The notes below the pieces were generated by a model, which was not told where the DNA came from, made no database searches, and saw only the letters and a list, made by a program, of their open reading frames with translations. DNA of 64,000 nucleotides, from NCBI GenBank assembly GCA_017964485.1, contig JAGCRW010000038.1, positions 1 to 64,000 of the forward strand. The letters are read 5' to 3'. The position numbers and the translations under genes are program-made. Origin of the DNA: Muribaculaceae bacterium. GTDB taxonomy: Bacteria; Bacteroidota; Bacteroidia; Bacteroidales; Muribaculaceae. This document shows positions 50,181 through 60,167 of the stretch, piece by piece. Positions within the stretch are counted from its first letter, which is position 1; the number at the start of each line of letters is the position of its first letter.

Positions 50181-51314
50181 ATGTCAGTAGAAATTAGAAA
50201 AATAGAACCTACGAAGAAGGAGTTGACCAAGTATGTGAAGTATCCTATTGATGTTCTTTACCGCGACAGCAAGTACTATGTTCCCGCCCTAATCAGCGAC
50301 GAGATTGGCACGCTTATGCCCGAGAAGAACCCGGCGTTTGACTTCTGCGAGAGCGTTTATTACATGGCCTATCGCGACGGCGAGCCCGTGGGGCGCATCG
50401 CCGGTATCATCAACCATCGTTTCAACGAGAGTCACGATAAGAAGGAAGGCCGCTTCGGGTGGGTCGATTTCATCGACGACGACGAGGTGGTTGATGGTCT
50501 CATAGGCGCCGTGAAGAAATGGTGTCAAGAAAAGGGCATGACCGAGCTCACTGGTCCGCTTGGCTTCACCGACATGGATCCCGAGGGCTGCCTGATTATG
50601 GGCTTCGAAGAGATGGGCACTAACGCTACCATCTATAACTATGACTATTATCCCAAGCAGTTTGAGCGCGTTGGCATGACCAAGGATGTTGACTGGGTGG
50701 AATTTCACATCAAGGTCCCCGAACAGGTTCCTGAGAAGATGCAGCGCATAAGCGACATCGTGAAAAAGCGCTTCAATCTCGACAATATAAAATACACCAA
50801 CCGCAAGCAGCTTGTCGCCGACTATGGCCAGGCTATCTTCAAACTCATCAACGAGGCGTTTGAGAACCTCTTTGGCTACTCGCAACTGAGCGAGAGACAG
50901 ATTGAGCACTACATCAAGATGTATCTGCCTTACCTGCCACTCGAAGACCTGTCGCTCATCATCAAGAACGACACCCGCGAACTGGTGGGCGTGGGCATAG
51001 CGCTGCCGTCGCTCTCAAAGGCTCTGATCAAGAACCGCGGACGCCTGTTCCCAACGGGATGGTATCACATGCTCAAGGCCTTCAAGAAGAACGATGTGGT
51101 TGACTTGCTGCTCGTGGCAGTGAAGCCCGAATACCAGAGCAAGGGCGTGAACTCGCTGCTCTTCACCGACCTTATCCCTTGCTTCATTAAGCTGGGTTAT
51201 AAATGGGCCGAGAGCAGCCACGAACTTGAGCACAACGAGATGGTGCAGAAGCAATGGCAATACTTCGAGACCGTGCTCAACAAGCGCCGCCGCGCCTTTA
51301 CAATGCCCATCTAA
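50181..51314 (+). CDS. GNAT-family acetyltransferase-like protein
   Basis: ATG at 50181 is chosen (MSVEIRKIEPTKKE); upstream codons are in the intergenic region. A TATCTTTG box at 50144-50151 supports this start. The 377-residue protein has two GNAT-like halves; YYMAYRDGEPVGRIAGIIN and LLLVAVKPEYQSKGVNSLLF (acetyl-CoA loop, QSKGVN instead of QxxGxG/A). Substrate unknown. It is the first host gene right of the prophage. Confidence 0.75.
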   Translation: MSVEIRKIEPTKKELTKYVKYPIDVLYRDSKYYVPALISDEIGTLMPEKNPAFDFCESVYYMAYRDGEPVGRIAGIINHRFNESHDKKEGRFGWVDFIDDDEVVDGLIGAVKKWCQEKGMTELTGPLGFTDMDPEGCLIMGFEEMGTNATIYNYDYYPKQFERVGMTKDVDWVEFHIKVPEQVPEKMQRISDIVKKRFNLDNIKYTNRKQLVADYGQAIFKLINEAFENLFGYSQLSERQIEHYIKMYLPYLPLEDLSLIIKNDTRELVGVGIALPSLSKALIKNRGRLFPTGWYHMLKAFKKNDVVDLLLVAVKPEYQSKGVNSLLFTDLIPCFIKLGYKWAESSHELEHNEMVQKQWQYFETVLNKRRRAFTMPI

Positions 51315-51475
51315 AATGCATAATGCACAATGCACAATGCATAATTGGGCTGCTCCTTGTAATAATGCATAATTCACAATGCATAATGCATAATGCGCAA
51401 TGCTGAAAACACTCTCCCCTCTCAACTCTCCCCTCTCAACTAATAACTCTGAACTATAAACTCTTAACTATTATG
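51313..51475. repeat. AT-rich dispersed intergenic repeats
   Basis: Units such as AATGCATAATGCACAATG and CATAATTGGGCTGC, then CTCTCCCCTCTCAACT and AACTATAAACTCTTAACTA before the pgi start. The same families recur at 1050, 52790, 59128, 60055 and 63006. Confidence 0.8.
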
Positions 51476-52786
51476 ATAAGCATTTGCAACAAATCGGTCC
51501 TTGGGACCATCAGCGAGAAAGATATTGAAGTGTTGAAACCTCAGGCACTTGCCGCTGCCGAGACTCTCGAGAAGGGCGACGGCGCGGGCAACGACTTCCT
51601 AGGATGGCTGCACTTGCCAAGTGAGATAACCGCTGCCGAACTCGACGACATCAACGCCACCGCACGCCAGCTGCGTGAGGAGTGCGAGTATGTGGTTGTG
51701 ATTGGTATTGGCGGCAGCTACTTGGGAGCAAAAGCCGTGATTGAGGCATTGAGCGACAACTTCGCAGCCTTCAAGCAGAACGAGGGCGCAAAGGTGGTCT
51801 TTGCCGGCAACAACATTGGCGAGGACTATCTCTACGACTTGATGAAACTTCTTGATGGCAAACGCTTTGGCATCGTGGTAATCTCGAAGTCGGGAACCAC
51901 TACCGAGCCAGCCATCGCATTCCGCCTCTTGAAGAATATGCTTGAGAAGCAAGTGGGTAAAGAGGTTGCCGCCAAACGCATCGTGGCTATCACCGACGCC
52001 AAGCGTGGTGCTCTGCGTAGTCTTGCTACTCAAGAGGGGTATAAGACCTATGTCATCGCCGATAATGTGGGCGGACGATTCTCGGTGCTCACACCCGTTG
52101 GCTTGCTGCCAGTGGCTATCGCAGGTTTCGACATCAACGCCTTGGTGGCTGGTGCCGTTGAGATGGAGAAGGCTCCCGCCGACATGATGGTTGACTATGC
52201 CGCTACCCGTAATGCTTTGTACCAAGCAGGCAAGAAGATTGAGATTCTGGTGAACTTCAACCCAAGTCTGCACTTCCTCGCCGAGTGGTGGAAACAGCTC
52301 TACGGCGAGAGCGAGGGTAAGGACGGCAAGGGCATCTTCCCCGCAAGCGTTGACTTCACTACCGACCTGCACTCGATGGGACAGTGGGTTCAGGAAGGTG
52401 AGCGCACTATTTTCGAGACTGTAATCACCGTTGAGAAGCAGCGCAACGAGGTGGTAATCCCCACCGACGATGCCGACCTCGACGGACTCAACTACATCGC
52501 TGGAAAGCGTGTTGACGAGGTTAACAAGATGGCAGAGCTCGGCACTCGCCTGGCTCACGTTGATGGTGGCGTGCCATGCTTGCTCATCACCCTGCCAGCA
52601 CTCAACGAGAAGTACTTGGGACAACTCATCTACTTCTTTGAGAAGGCTTGCGGCATGAGCGGCTACATGCTCGGCGTCAACCCATTCAACCAGCCCGGCG
52701 TGGAGGCCTACAAGAAGAATATGTTTGCCCTCCTCAACAAGCCCGGCTATGAGGCTCAAAGCGCAGAACTTGCCAAGAGACTGTAA
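51473..52786 (+). CDS. pgi: Glucose-6-phosphate isomerase
   Basis: A 437-residue SIS-fold enzyme interconverting glucose-6-P and fructose-6-P. Motifs: [38 protein letters not shown] and [16 protein letters not shown]. The length matches the shorter Gram-positive/Bacteroidota type. A terminator follows at 53002-53040. Confidence 0.95.
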   Translation: MISICNKSVLGTISEKDIEVLKPQALAAAETLEKGDGAGNDFLGWLHLPSEITAAELDDINATARQLREECEYVVVIGIGGSYLGAKAVIEALSDNFAAFKQNEGAKVVFAGNNIGEDYLYDLMKLLDGKRFGIVVISKSGTTTEPAIAFRLLKNMLEKQVGKEVAAKRIVAITDAKRGALRSLATQEGYKTYVIADNVGGRFSVLTPVGLLPVAIAGFDINALVAGAVEMEKAPADMMVDYAATRNALYQAGKKIEILVNFNPSLHFLAEWWKQLYGESEGKDGKGIFPASVDFTTDLHSMGQWVQEGERTIFETVITVEKQRNEVVIPTDDADLDGLNYIAGKRVDEVNKMAELGTRLAHVDGGVPCLLITLPALNEKYLGQLIYFFEKACGMSGYMLGVNPFNQPGVEAYKKNMFALLNKPGYEAQSAELAKRL

Positions 52787-52789
52787 TTA

Positions 52790-52985
52790 ATGCACAATTC
52801 ATAATGCACAATGCACAATTGGGCTGCGCCTTGAAATAATGCACAATCCCGAATGCACAATGCATAATTGGGCTGCGCCTTGCAATGATGCACAATCCCG
52901 AATGCACAATGCATAATTGGGCTGCGTCTTGCAATAATGCACAATGCTGAATGCACAATGCATAATTGAGCTGCGCCTTAATTAG
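52790..52985. repeat. About four tandem 49-bp intergenic repeat units
   Basis: Each unit runs AATGCACAATGCATAATTGG, then GCTGCGCCTTGCAATGATGC and ACAATCCCG, with small changes. The region between pgi and its terminator consists of these units. A partial unit (TTGGGCTGCGCCTCGG) recurs near 53085. Confidence 0.85.
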
Positions 52986-53001
52986 AGCTCAAAAATAAAT
53001 T

Positions 53002-53040
53002 TTACCGCCACTCTGCAAATAGGGTGGCGGTAATTTTTTT
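53002..53040 (+). terminator. pgi terminator
   Basis: Perfect 10-bp stem TTACCGCCAC / GTGGCGGTAA (53002-53011 with 53024-53033), then seven T. Confidence 0.85.
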
Positions 53041-53125
53041 AATGGAAATAAAAATGAAAATCTTTTGGCAACAAGCCCAAGTTGGGCTGCGCCTCGGAAA
53101 TTAAAATAAAAACTTCGTTTTTTAT

Positions 53126-53156
53126 TTTGTATTTCTCTCGGCTTGCACTATCTTTG
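53126..53156 (+). promoter_or_regulatory. Promoter of the SIS-domain gene
   Basis: TTTG (53126-53129) and TATCTTTG (53149-53156) with a 19-bp gap match the Bacteroidota housekeeping promoter. Its -33 box is TTTG, unlike the GTCTTT of the phage late promoters. Confidence 0.75.
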
Positions 53157-53178
53157 CATACAGAAAAAGCAGTTGACA

Positions 53179-53787
53179 ATGGACATTAAGCAAACTATGA
53201 GAGAAATCCTGGCTGCCGAGAGTGAAGCGATACGCAACATTCCCGTCACCGACGGATATGAGAAAGCGGTGGAACTGATAGTGAAACGCGTGCATGAGAA
53301 GGGCGGCAAACTCGTGACTTCGGGCATGGGAAAATGTGGGCAGATTGCCGACAATATTGCCACAACATTCTCATCTACAGGCATTCCCGCCATCTTCCTG
53401 CATCCCAGTGAGGCACAGCATGGCGACCTGGGTGTGCTGCAGCCTGGTGACGTGATGCTGCTGCTTTCCAACTCAGGCCGCACCAGCGAGATTGTAGGCC
53501 TAGTGTCGCTGGCCAAAGAGCTATACAGCCAGATTCCCATCATCGTGATAACAGGCACACCCGAGAGCGAGTTGGCTAAGCTTGCCGACGTGTGCCTCGC
53601 CACTAGCGGCGCTCCTGAAGTGTGTCCGCTGGGACTTACTCCAACCACCTCGACCACTATGATGACCGTGATGGGCGATGTGCTGGTGGTAAACACGATG
53701 AAAGCCACTGGCTTCACACGCGAGGACTATGCCAAGCGTCATCATGGCGGCTACCTGGGCCGCAAAAGCCGCTTGGGCAGTTTATAG
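53179..53787 (+). CDS. SIS-domain protein, arabinose-5-phosphate isomerase-like
   Basis: ATG at 53179 is chosen (MDIKQTMREILAAE), 22 bp after the -7 box. The 202-residue protein has the SIS fold with TSGMGKCGQIADNIATTFSS, GDVMLLLSNSGRTSEIV and AKRHHGGYLGRK, like KpsF/GutQ/KdsD, which make arabinose-5-P from ribulose-5-P for Kdo synthesis. CBS domains found in KdsD are missing, as in short Bacteroidota homologues. Confidence 0.85.
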   Translation: MDIKQTMREILAAESEAIRNIPVTDGYEKAVELIVKRVHEKGGKLVTSGMGKCGQIADNIATTFSSTGIPAIFLHPSEAQHGDLGVLQPGDVMLLLSNSGRTSEIVGLVSLAKELYSQIPIIVITGTPESELAKLADVCLATSGAPEVCPLGLTPTTSTTMMTVMGDVLVVNTMKATGFTREDYAKRHHGGYLGRKSRLGSL

Positions 53788-53885
53788 TTAATAGTTCACA
53801 GTTCTCTCTAATCCCTAATCGGCGCGAAGCGCTTTGCTTGTTTACTTGTCAACTTTAAAACTAAACAATAAAAACCTGATATAAG

Positions 53886-54815
53886 ATGCGAAAAATCATT
53901 GCCATTGGAGAGTCGATACTCGACACTATTTATCAAAATCACCAGCCCGTGAGTTCCTTTGTTGGAGGCCGCGTGAGCAACGCTGCTGCTGCCCTAGGCG
54001 ACCTGGGACTTCCCGTGTCGATGGTCAGCGAATGCTGTACCGACAAGGTGGGCGACTGGGTGGTGGATTTTTTTGAGAAACACCATGTTGACACTAAATC
54101 GATAGATCGTTATACCGACGGTTCCACACCCTTTGCCGCCATCTTCAAGGAGGACGGCGAGCAAGACAAGATAGTGAACTACGGCGAATATCCCGCCAAT
54201 CGTTTCAGCGTGATATGGCCGCGTATCGACGAGGACGATATCCTGCTCTTTGGCTCCTACTATGCCATTGACCTGCCTCAGCGAGATAAACTATATGACT
54301 TGCTTAGTTATGCCGCCGAGCGCAAGGCAATCGTCATCTATCTGCCCGGTTTCCAACATGGCACGCCGTTTAACCTCACTAAGGTGATGCCCAGCATTCT
54401 TGAGAACTTTGAGGTGTCGAACATCGTCATTGACCATGCCAACGACATCAACACCATGTTCCCCGACCAGGACAGCGACAAGGTGTATAACAACCACATC
54501 AAGTTCTACGGTCCCACCTACATACACATCACCCCTGGCACCAGCGCCACCATCTATAAGGGCATTGACAAGACTGTGGTGCCATTCTCTTGCGAGAGCG
54601 ACAACCACCTGGGTTGGCAGGCAGGATTCATTGCCGGCGTGATACACCAGCTCATCAAGCGCGGCATCAAGCACGGCGACATCGAATTTATGGAACCCGC
54701 AGTTTGGAGCGATGTGATGAATAGTGCTTTTGACTTTGCAGCTAATTGCGCAGCCAATGACAATAACGCTCTGAGTGCCGAATTTGCCAAAGATAACGCT
54801 TTACTACAGGAATAA
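53886..54815 (+). CDS. PfkB-family protein with altered catalytic motif
   Basis: A 309-residue ribokinase-fold protein: N-terminal IIAIGESILDTIYQ, GGRVSNAAAALGDLGLPVSM, and the substrate lid. The second signature, normally DTTGAGDAF with the catalytic Asp, is DNHLGWQAGF (about residues 239-248), so the base is missing and kinase activity is doubtful. It may have a binding or regulatory role. Upstream is the KdsD-like gene, downstream the TPR gene, all on the same strand. Confidence 0.8.
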   Translation: MRKIIAIGESILDTIYQNHQPVSSFVGGRVSNAAAALGDLGLPVSMVSECCTDKVGDWVVDFFEKHHVDTKSIDRYTDGSTPFAAIFKEDGEQDKIVNYGEYPANRFSVIWPRIDEDDILLFGSYYAIDLPQRDKLYDLLSYAAERKAIVIYLPGFQHGTPFNLTKVMPSILENFEVSNIVIDHANDINTMFPDQDSDKVYNNHIKFYGPTYIHITPGTSATIYKGIDKTVVPFSCESDNHLGWQAGFIAGVIHQLIKRGIKHGDIEFMEPAVWSDVMNSAFDFAANCAANDNNALSAEFAKDNALLQE

Positions 54816-54833
54816 CCGATATAATTACCAACA

Positions 54834-55829
54834 ATGAAGCCATTACTTTTAGAAGCCTCCTTTCCTAAATTGGTTAACGACATCACCGTTGCCAAGGCTC
54901 AAATCGACCAGCTCAACAAGATGCCCGATTTTGAGTCGATGAGCCGCGACAAGATGTTGGAGGTGAAGCTGTGGCATGTGTTATACCTTATTACCAACGG
55001 CCGCAGCGAGGATGCCGCACCGCTAATCGACACTCTTGTCTTTGACGAGAGTTATAGCGACATGCCGCGCCTCTATGTGAGCTGGCTATGGCTGGCGAGG
55101 ATGACGATATTCATCTCCAACAGCGACTTTATGCTCGCCCTGGGAGCTGCAGAGAACGCTCTGCTGCAGATGGTGGAAATCACCAACAAGAAGAAGGAGG
55201 ACTACTTGGCGATTCTCGCTTCGCTGCTCTATAACCTCGCCTCGGTGCACAACAGCATTGGTGATGGGGCAAGGGCCAAGAAGGAGCTCACCAAGTGCCA
55301 AAAGCTCTTTGAGCGTCTGGTCAAGAAGAATGAGCGCCGTTTCTCGCCTATGCTGCTTTATGCCATCGAGGCCTCGACGAGCATTATCACCTCCAAGACT
55401 CAGCAGATGAACGTACTTAAGCACTATGACGACGAGGTGAAACTCTACACCAGCATGCTCAATAATGGCGACAGCAAGAAGACGCGCGAGGCGCTCATCA
55501 ACCTCGTCAACTCCCTTAAAAAGGAGGGCGACATCATGCTTGAGATGGGCAATGGACGCAATGCAGCAAAATATTACACCAAAGCGCTGCGCTACCAGAA
55601 GAAGGTGAGCAACCACATGGGACACAAGGAGCTCGTGCTCTCGATAGGTCTTGCCAAGGCCCTCAACAAGGTTGCAAACCGCCGTGACAGCGCCGAACAG
55701 CTGTTGCAGTCGCTCCATCCCCTCGCCAAGCGCCTCAAAGCCACTAACGAAATGATAGAAATAGAAAACCTCCTTAACAACAAAAATAAGAACACCAATA
55801 TAATGACGCTCTTGAAGAGCATATTTTAG
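54834..55829 (+). CDS. TPR-like helical protein
   Basis: A 331-residue all-helical protein with TPR-like repeats (LASVHNSIGDGARAKKELTKC, AAKYYTKALRYQKKVSNHMG). It starts 18 bp after the PfkB-like gene and precedes ribH, an arrangement common in Bacteroidales. Likely a scaffold, function unknown. Confidence 0.75.
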   Translation: MKPLLLEASFPKLVNDITVAKAQIDQLNKMPDFESMSRDKMLEVKLWHVLYLITNGRSEDAAPLIDTLVFDESYSDMPRLYVSWLWLARMTIFISNSDFMLALGAAENALLQMVEITNKKKEDYLAILASLLYNLASVHNSIGDGARAKKELTKCQKLFERLVKKNERRFSPMLLYAIEASTSIITSKTQQMNVLKHYDDEVKLYTSMLNNGDSKKTREALINLVNSLKKEGDIMLEMGNGRNAAKYYTKALRYQKKVSNHMGHKELVLSIGLAKALNKVANRRDSAEQLLQSLHPLAKRLKATNEMIEIENLLNNKNKNTNIMTLLKSIF

Positions 55830-55906
55830 TAAGTGTTAAGTTTTAAGGGTTAAGTGTTAAGTGCGCGAGGCGCACAGGAAAACTGATAACTGAAAACTAG
55901 ATATCT

Positions 55907-56392
55907 ATGTCAACCGAATTACATAACAGTATCTCAATAGAGCTTCCTCATGTGAAGGGACTTAAGGTGGGTATTGTGGCGGCTCGATGGAACAGTCAAG
56001 TTACTGAGCCCCTGCTCAACGGTGCTGTTGACCGCATCATTGAGGCAGGTTACAGCCGTGACGACATTACCGTGCAACGTGTGCCGGGCACAGTGGAACT
56101 TACCTTCGGCGCAGCGCAGATGGCGAAGAGCGGCAACTTCGATGCCATTATAATGATAGGCTGTGTGATACGTGGTGGCACACCACATTTCGACTATGTG
56201 TGCGACAACGCCACTCAGGGTTGCGCTATGCTTAACGCCACCCAAGACGTGCCAATCATCTTCTGTGTGCTCACTACCGATGATGAGCAGCAGGCCCTAG
56301 ACCGCGCTGGTGGCGCCTTGTGCAACAAAGGCACCGAAGCCGCCGAAGCCGCAATAGAGATGGCAGCACTGGCAAGGAATTACAAGAAATAA
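55907..56392 (+). CDS. ribH: 6,7-dimethyl-8-ribityllumazine synthase
   Basis: A 161-residue riboflavin enzyme: VGIVAARWNSQVTEPLLNGA, VPGTVELTFGAAQMAKS, IGCVIRGGTPHFDYVCDNAT and FCVLTTDDEQQALDRAGG are the family's four conserved blocks. It condenses the pyrimidine intermediate with the C4 sugar phosphate. Upstream are short AAGTGTTAAG-type repeats. Confidence 0.96.
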   Translation: MSTELHNSISIELPHVKGLKVGIVAARWNSQVTEPLLNGAVDRIIEAGYSRDDITVQRVPGTVELTFGAAQMAKSGNFDAIIMIGCVIRGGTPHFDYVCDNATQGCAMLNATQDVPIIFCVLTTDDEQQALDRAGGALCNKGTEAAEAAIEMAALARNYKK

Positions 56393-56417
56393 TTATAACT
56401 CTCAAAACTACATAGCT

Positions 56418-58739
56418 ATGAAGAAATCATTATTACTCACATTGTTTGCGCTGATGGCTGTAGGGGCTACTGCAGCGACTTATCCTGCAAGTTATTATAC
56501 ACTTGCGCCCGAGACTACTACGCTCGTGGGCGACGTGAATTGCGACCAGGTGGTTACCGCTGCCGACGTAACAGAAATTTATAGTTATCTGCTCAATGGC
56601 AATACAGCTTACTCTAACACCTGCGACGTGAACAATGACGGAAGCGTGACAGCTGCCGATGTGACAGCGGTCTATGATGTGCTACTCAACGGCAGTAGTG
56701 GATCATCGACAACTATCACGATGAATGAATACATAAGCGCCACTTCATCGGGCACGCCAACTAAACATGTTTGGAAAAACACCGAGGATGTCATCTACAT
56801 CACGCTCGATGGTGTGGAGGAGAACATGTATGTGCTCGTGCGCAGTGGCGGCAAGTGGACACTCAAGGACATCAACGGCAGCAACAAGGCTGGTTTTAAG
56901 ACCAATGGAACAATCAAGGCCATGTGGGTGCGTGGCGCCAACTGGTCTTCAGACCAAGTGGGCGACCTCAACATCCCGCAAGACTTAGCATTCGGCTCCG
57001 GCTCATACTCCTGCAGCAACAATACAGTGAGCATCAATTTGCCTCTTGAGCTATATGAGAGCAAAATCATCCTCGGTGGAAACAATGTCAACACATCCAC
57101 AGCTATGACTTATTGCCAACACATAACAAGCCTGCAAAGTATCAACGGTTTCATCAACGGCAGTGGTGTGGATAACGAATATGCCACTACCTCACCCAAG
57201 GCTAAGTTGATTAACGGTCAATATGTGATTTATGCACGCCACGAGGATATCAACAGCTCAGGAAATACAGTATTCCATGTGACGTTGCCCGACACGCGCA
57301 GCTTTAGGTACACCGCCAACTTTAAGTTCAATCCAGGACAAGACTACACCATTATGAACCCTGGACCTGGTACGACGGGATGGACACGCGACTTTGTAAT
57401 AGGATATAGTAATTCAGCTTATAGCCATGATTACGAATTCATTGCACTTAATGGTAATGGTTCCACCAATCAAATAACAATTCCTGTGGGATACGAATTG
57501 AATCTCGTGCCTAAGGAGGGAAGTTTAACGATATATGAGGGAACTGTCCAAAACCTTCAGGTTTCTAACACCACGTGTGTCACCACCTACAACAGTGTGT
57601 TTGCCACGCCTACCATTTGTGCCAAAGAAGTGGGATCCTCTTATGTGTATTTCAAATACACAACCCTCTATGGAGACACCTACAACTACAGCATCAAAGT
57701 CACGGTAAATCCCTCTATCTGGCTTTATGGATATACAACTAAAAACGGCAAAAATGTGCCTACCATCTATTTTAACAAGAATGGCACTTCGGCTCCTAAA
57801 ATCGGCGATGACACAGGCAATCAGGAAGTGGCATCATTCTCAATGAGCAAGGGCCATGCCGCAGCCATTGTTAAGGGATCCAGCACTTGCAAAGTCTTCA
57901 AGAGTACTGGACCATATTACTACGGAAGCTATAACGAGAGATACGACATTGGATTACCCGCCACAAAATGGGTGTATATGGATCCCGATGAGAACATTTA
58001 TTACAACAAGGCATCATCATCGGGAGAGTATAATTATGTTATGAAGAATAACACGGTAATGCTTACAAGCTCTAATGCAAACCGCCCGTTTAGCAATTTC
58101 AAAGTTGACTACACTACTGGAAAAATAGCTTGCTTGAGCAGTTTTAACTATAGTTCCGAGCTTTACATCTTGGGAACAGGCTTAGTGAGGAGCGATTATG
58201 GCTATAACAACTTGCAATGGGGACCAAATGGCACCAGCACCGGCGAAAGGGTTACTTATAGCTATAATTATGCTTTCAGTAACGACCGCTTGATTCTTAG
58301 GGTGCACCGTCAAAAAACCCAATTTGGAGAACACGACAATGAGATGATATATACCAACAATTACTATGTCTACACTTACAGCTCCCTCGGTCAGCAATTG
58401 TCATCGCCCACGTTCAACCAGAATGGATTTAGTTATTCAGTGTTTTATGACGGCAACACTTTATTCTGTGTCTCTAATAGCTCGAATGGCCAGTTCACTA
58501 CTACTGTGGGTAATAGCGTTAATACTGTAACTACCAACAAAAAGGGTATTTGCGAAATTGGCTATAAGGACGGATATGTCTATGGAGTGCGCTGCGTGAA
58601 TGAGTCAGGAAAGTCTATTTACTACTTCTTCTTTGGCACTCTCAGTCAAGTGCTCAACAATACATGCACCGAGATAAACTTGGGAGAATATCCCGGCTTC
58701 AATCTTAACGGCATTTTCTTCGAGACTTCTAAGAATTGA
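56418..58739 (+). CDS. Secreted dockerin-containing protein
   Basis: A 773-residue protein with signal peptide (LLLTLFALMAVGATAA). Residues 38-95 are two dockerin-like calcium-binding repeats, GDVNCDQVVTAADVTEIYSY and CDVNNDGSVTAADVTAVYDV. The remainder is beta-rich with Ig-like and propeller-like segments (SNTTCVTTYNSVFATPTICA, KGICEIGYKDGYVYG). Dockerin near the N-terminus is unusual compared with cellulosomal proteins but common in Bacteroidales. Carbohydrate binding or surface role is likely; no catalytic motif seen. Confidence 0.75.
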   Translation: MKKSLLLTLFALMAVGATAATYPASYYTLAPETTTLVGDVNCDQVVTAADVTEIYSYLLNGNTAYSNTCDVNNDGSVTAADVTAVYDVLLNGSSGSSTTITMNEYISATSSGTPTKHVWKNTEDVIYITLDGVEENMYVLVRSGGKWTLKDINGSNKAGFKTNGTIKAMWVRGANWSSDQVGDLNIPQDLAFGSGSYSCSNNTVSINLPLELYESKIILGGNNVNTSTAMTYCQHITSLQSINGFINGSGVDNEYATTSPKAKLINGQYVIYARHEDINSSGNTVFHVTLPDTRSFRYTANFKFNPGQDYTIMNPGPGTTGWTRDFVIGYSNSAYSHDYEFIALNGNGSTNQITIPVGYELNLVPKEGSLTIYEGTVQNLQVSNTTCVTTYNSVFATPTICAKEVGSSYVYFKYTTLYGDTYNYSIKVTVNPSIWLYGYTTKNGKNVPTIYFNKNGTSAPKIGDDTGNQEVASFSMSKGHAAAIVKGSSTCKVFKSTGPYYYGSYNERYDIGLPATKWVYMDPDENIYYNKASSSGEYNYVMKNNTVMLTSSNANRPFSNFKVDYTTGKIACLSSFNYSSELYILGTGLVRSDYGYNNLQWGPNGTSTGERVTYSYNYAFSNDRLILRVHRQKTQFGEHDNEMIYTNNYYVYTYSSLGQQLSSPTFNQNGFSYSVFYDGNTLFCVSNSSNGQFTTTVGNSVNTVTTNKKGICEIGYKDGYVYGVRCVNESGKSIYYFFFGTLSQVLNNTCTEINLGEYPGFNLNGIFFETSKN

Positions 58740-58757
58740 TAAACAATAAAATAACTG

Positions 58758-59084
58758 ATGACTATTAACGAGGCGCAAGAACGCGTGGACCAGTGGATAA
58801 AGACCTATGGGGTGCGCTATTTCAATGAGTTGACCAATATGGCGATACTCAGTGAGGAGGTGGGAGAGGTGGCACGAATCATCGCGAGGCGCTATGGCGA
58901 GCAGTCGTGCAAGCCCAGCGACGAGGACAAGGACCTGGGCGATGAGCTTGCCGATGTGCTGTGGGTGGTGATGTGCCTAGCCAACCAGACTGGCGTGGAC
59001 CTCGATGCTGCCCTTGAGCGCAACTTCGCCAAGAAGACTCAGCGCGATAGCCACAGGCACCAAAAGAATGAGAAATTGAAGTAG
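58758..59084 (+). CDS. MazG-like nucleotide pyrophosphohydrolase
   Basis: A 108-residue protein with EEVGEVARIIARRYGE and DLGDELADVLWVVMCLANQTGV, the metal-binding E...E...D pattern of the MazG family, which hydrolyses NTPs or dNTPs to NMP and PPi. It lies 18 bp after the dockerin gene. Confidence 0.85.
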   Translation: MTINEAQERVDQWIKTYGVRYFNELTNMAILSEEVGEVARIIARRYGEQSCKPSDEDKDLGDELADVLWVVMCLANQTGVDLDAALERNFAKKTQRDSHRHQKNEKLK

Positions 59085-59157
59085 GAAGTACAAAGGGTTT
59101 TACATCTCACTTCTTGTCCTCTTAAATATGAACTATTAACTATAAACTATAATTTCT

Positions 59158-60054
59158 ATGGCTGAACAAATTCAAAACAAGTATTTGGCTGCTATCAAAG
59201 GCAGCAACGTGATTGAAGACGACGCTAAGGTAAAGGCCGAAGTGGAAAAAATTATCGAGGAACACGCCGCCGAGAACAACACTCGCGAGGTGCAGGAATT
59301 CCTTCTTAACACCGTGGACCTTACCACACTGAGCACTACCGACAGCGAGCGCAGCGTGGCAGCTTTTACTCAAAAGGTGAACGACTACTGGCGCAACTAT
59401 CCCGACTACAAGAATGTGGCAGGTATCTGCGTGTATAGCAACTTCGCCCAGGTGGTACGCGCCAACCTTGAGGTGAGCGACGTGGATGTAGTGGTGTGCA
59501 GTGCCAGTTTCCCCGCTTCGCAGGCACATCTGGAGACCAAAATAGCAGAGACCGCTCTTGCTGTTGCCGACGGCGCCGATGAGGTGGACATCGTTATCAA
59601 CATGGGCTACTTCCTTGATGAGGCTTATGAGGAGCTGTGCGACGAAATCAGCGAGATTAAGCACGCCTGCCACGGCAAGATGCTTAAGGTGATTCTTGAG
59701 ACTGGCTGCCTTGAGACTGCCTCCAACATCAAGAAGGCGTCAATCCTCGCAATGTACTCGGGTGCCGACTTCATCAAGACTTCTACAGGCAAGATGTATC
59801 CTGGTGCTTCGCTCGAGGCTGCCTATGTGATGTGCCAGTGCATCAAGGAGTACTACGAGAAGCACGGTGTGATGGTGGGATTCAAGGCTGCTGGTGGCAT
59901 TCGCACCACTGAGGACGCAGTGAAATACTACACCATCGTGAAAGAAGTGCTCGGCGAGAAATGGCTCGACAACCGCTACTTCCGTATCGGTGCCTCAAGC
60001 CTCGCCAACGCCCTCTTCCAGTCCTTCACCGGCACCGACAAGAAGGTGTTTTAA
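59158..60054 (+). CDS. deoC: Deoxyribose-phosphate aldolase
   Basis: A 298-residue class I aldolase that splits deoxyribose-5-P to acetaldehyde and glyceraldehyde-3-P. GADFIKTSTGKMYPGASLEA contains the Schiff-base Lys, VDIVINMGYFLDE and VKAAGGIRTTEDAV-like FKAAGGIRTTEDAVKYY are also family blocks. The upstream gap has the AACTATTAACTATAAACT repeat. Confidence 0.95.
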   Translation: MAEQIQNKYLAAIKGSNVIEDDAKVKAEVEKIIEEHAAENNTREVQEFLLNTVDLTTLSTTDSERSVAAFTQKVNDYWRNYPDYKNVAGICVYSNFAQVVRANLEVSDVDVVVCSASFPASQAHLETKIAETALAVADGADEVDIVINMGYFLDEAYEELCDEISEIKHACHGKMLKVILETGCLETASNIKKASILAMYSGADFIKTSTGKMYPGASLEAAYVMCQCIKEYYEKHGVMVGFKAAGGIRTTEDAVKYYTIVKEVLGEKWLDNRYFRIGASSLANALFQSFTGTDKKVF

Positions 60055-60167
60055 TAATGCATAATTTATAATGCACAATGCATAATCTAGAATGTCTAGA
60101 ATTTCTAGATTATCTAGCGTCATTCCACGCACTTAACACTTAAAACTTCACACTTAACACTTATATT
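60055..60167. repeat. Mixed AT-rich intergenic repeats
   Basis: TGCATAATTTATAATGCACA, then several CTAGA units (ATCTAGAATGTCTAGAATTT) that can form hairpins, then AACACTTAAAACTTCACAC. No promoter box clear enough to name. Confidence 0.7.

Noticed and set aside
51599..52759. Long open frame antisense to pgi (386 codons)
   Set aside because: It is the opposite-strand shadow of a clear pgi gene and has no recognisable protein motif.
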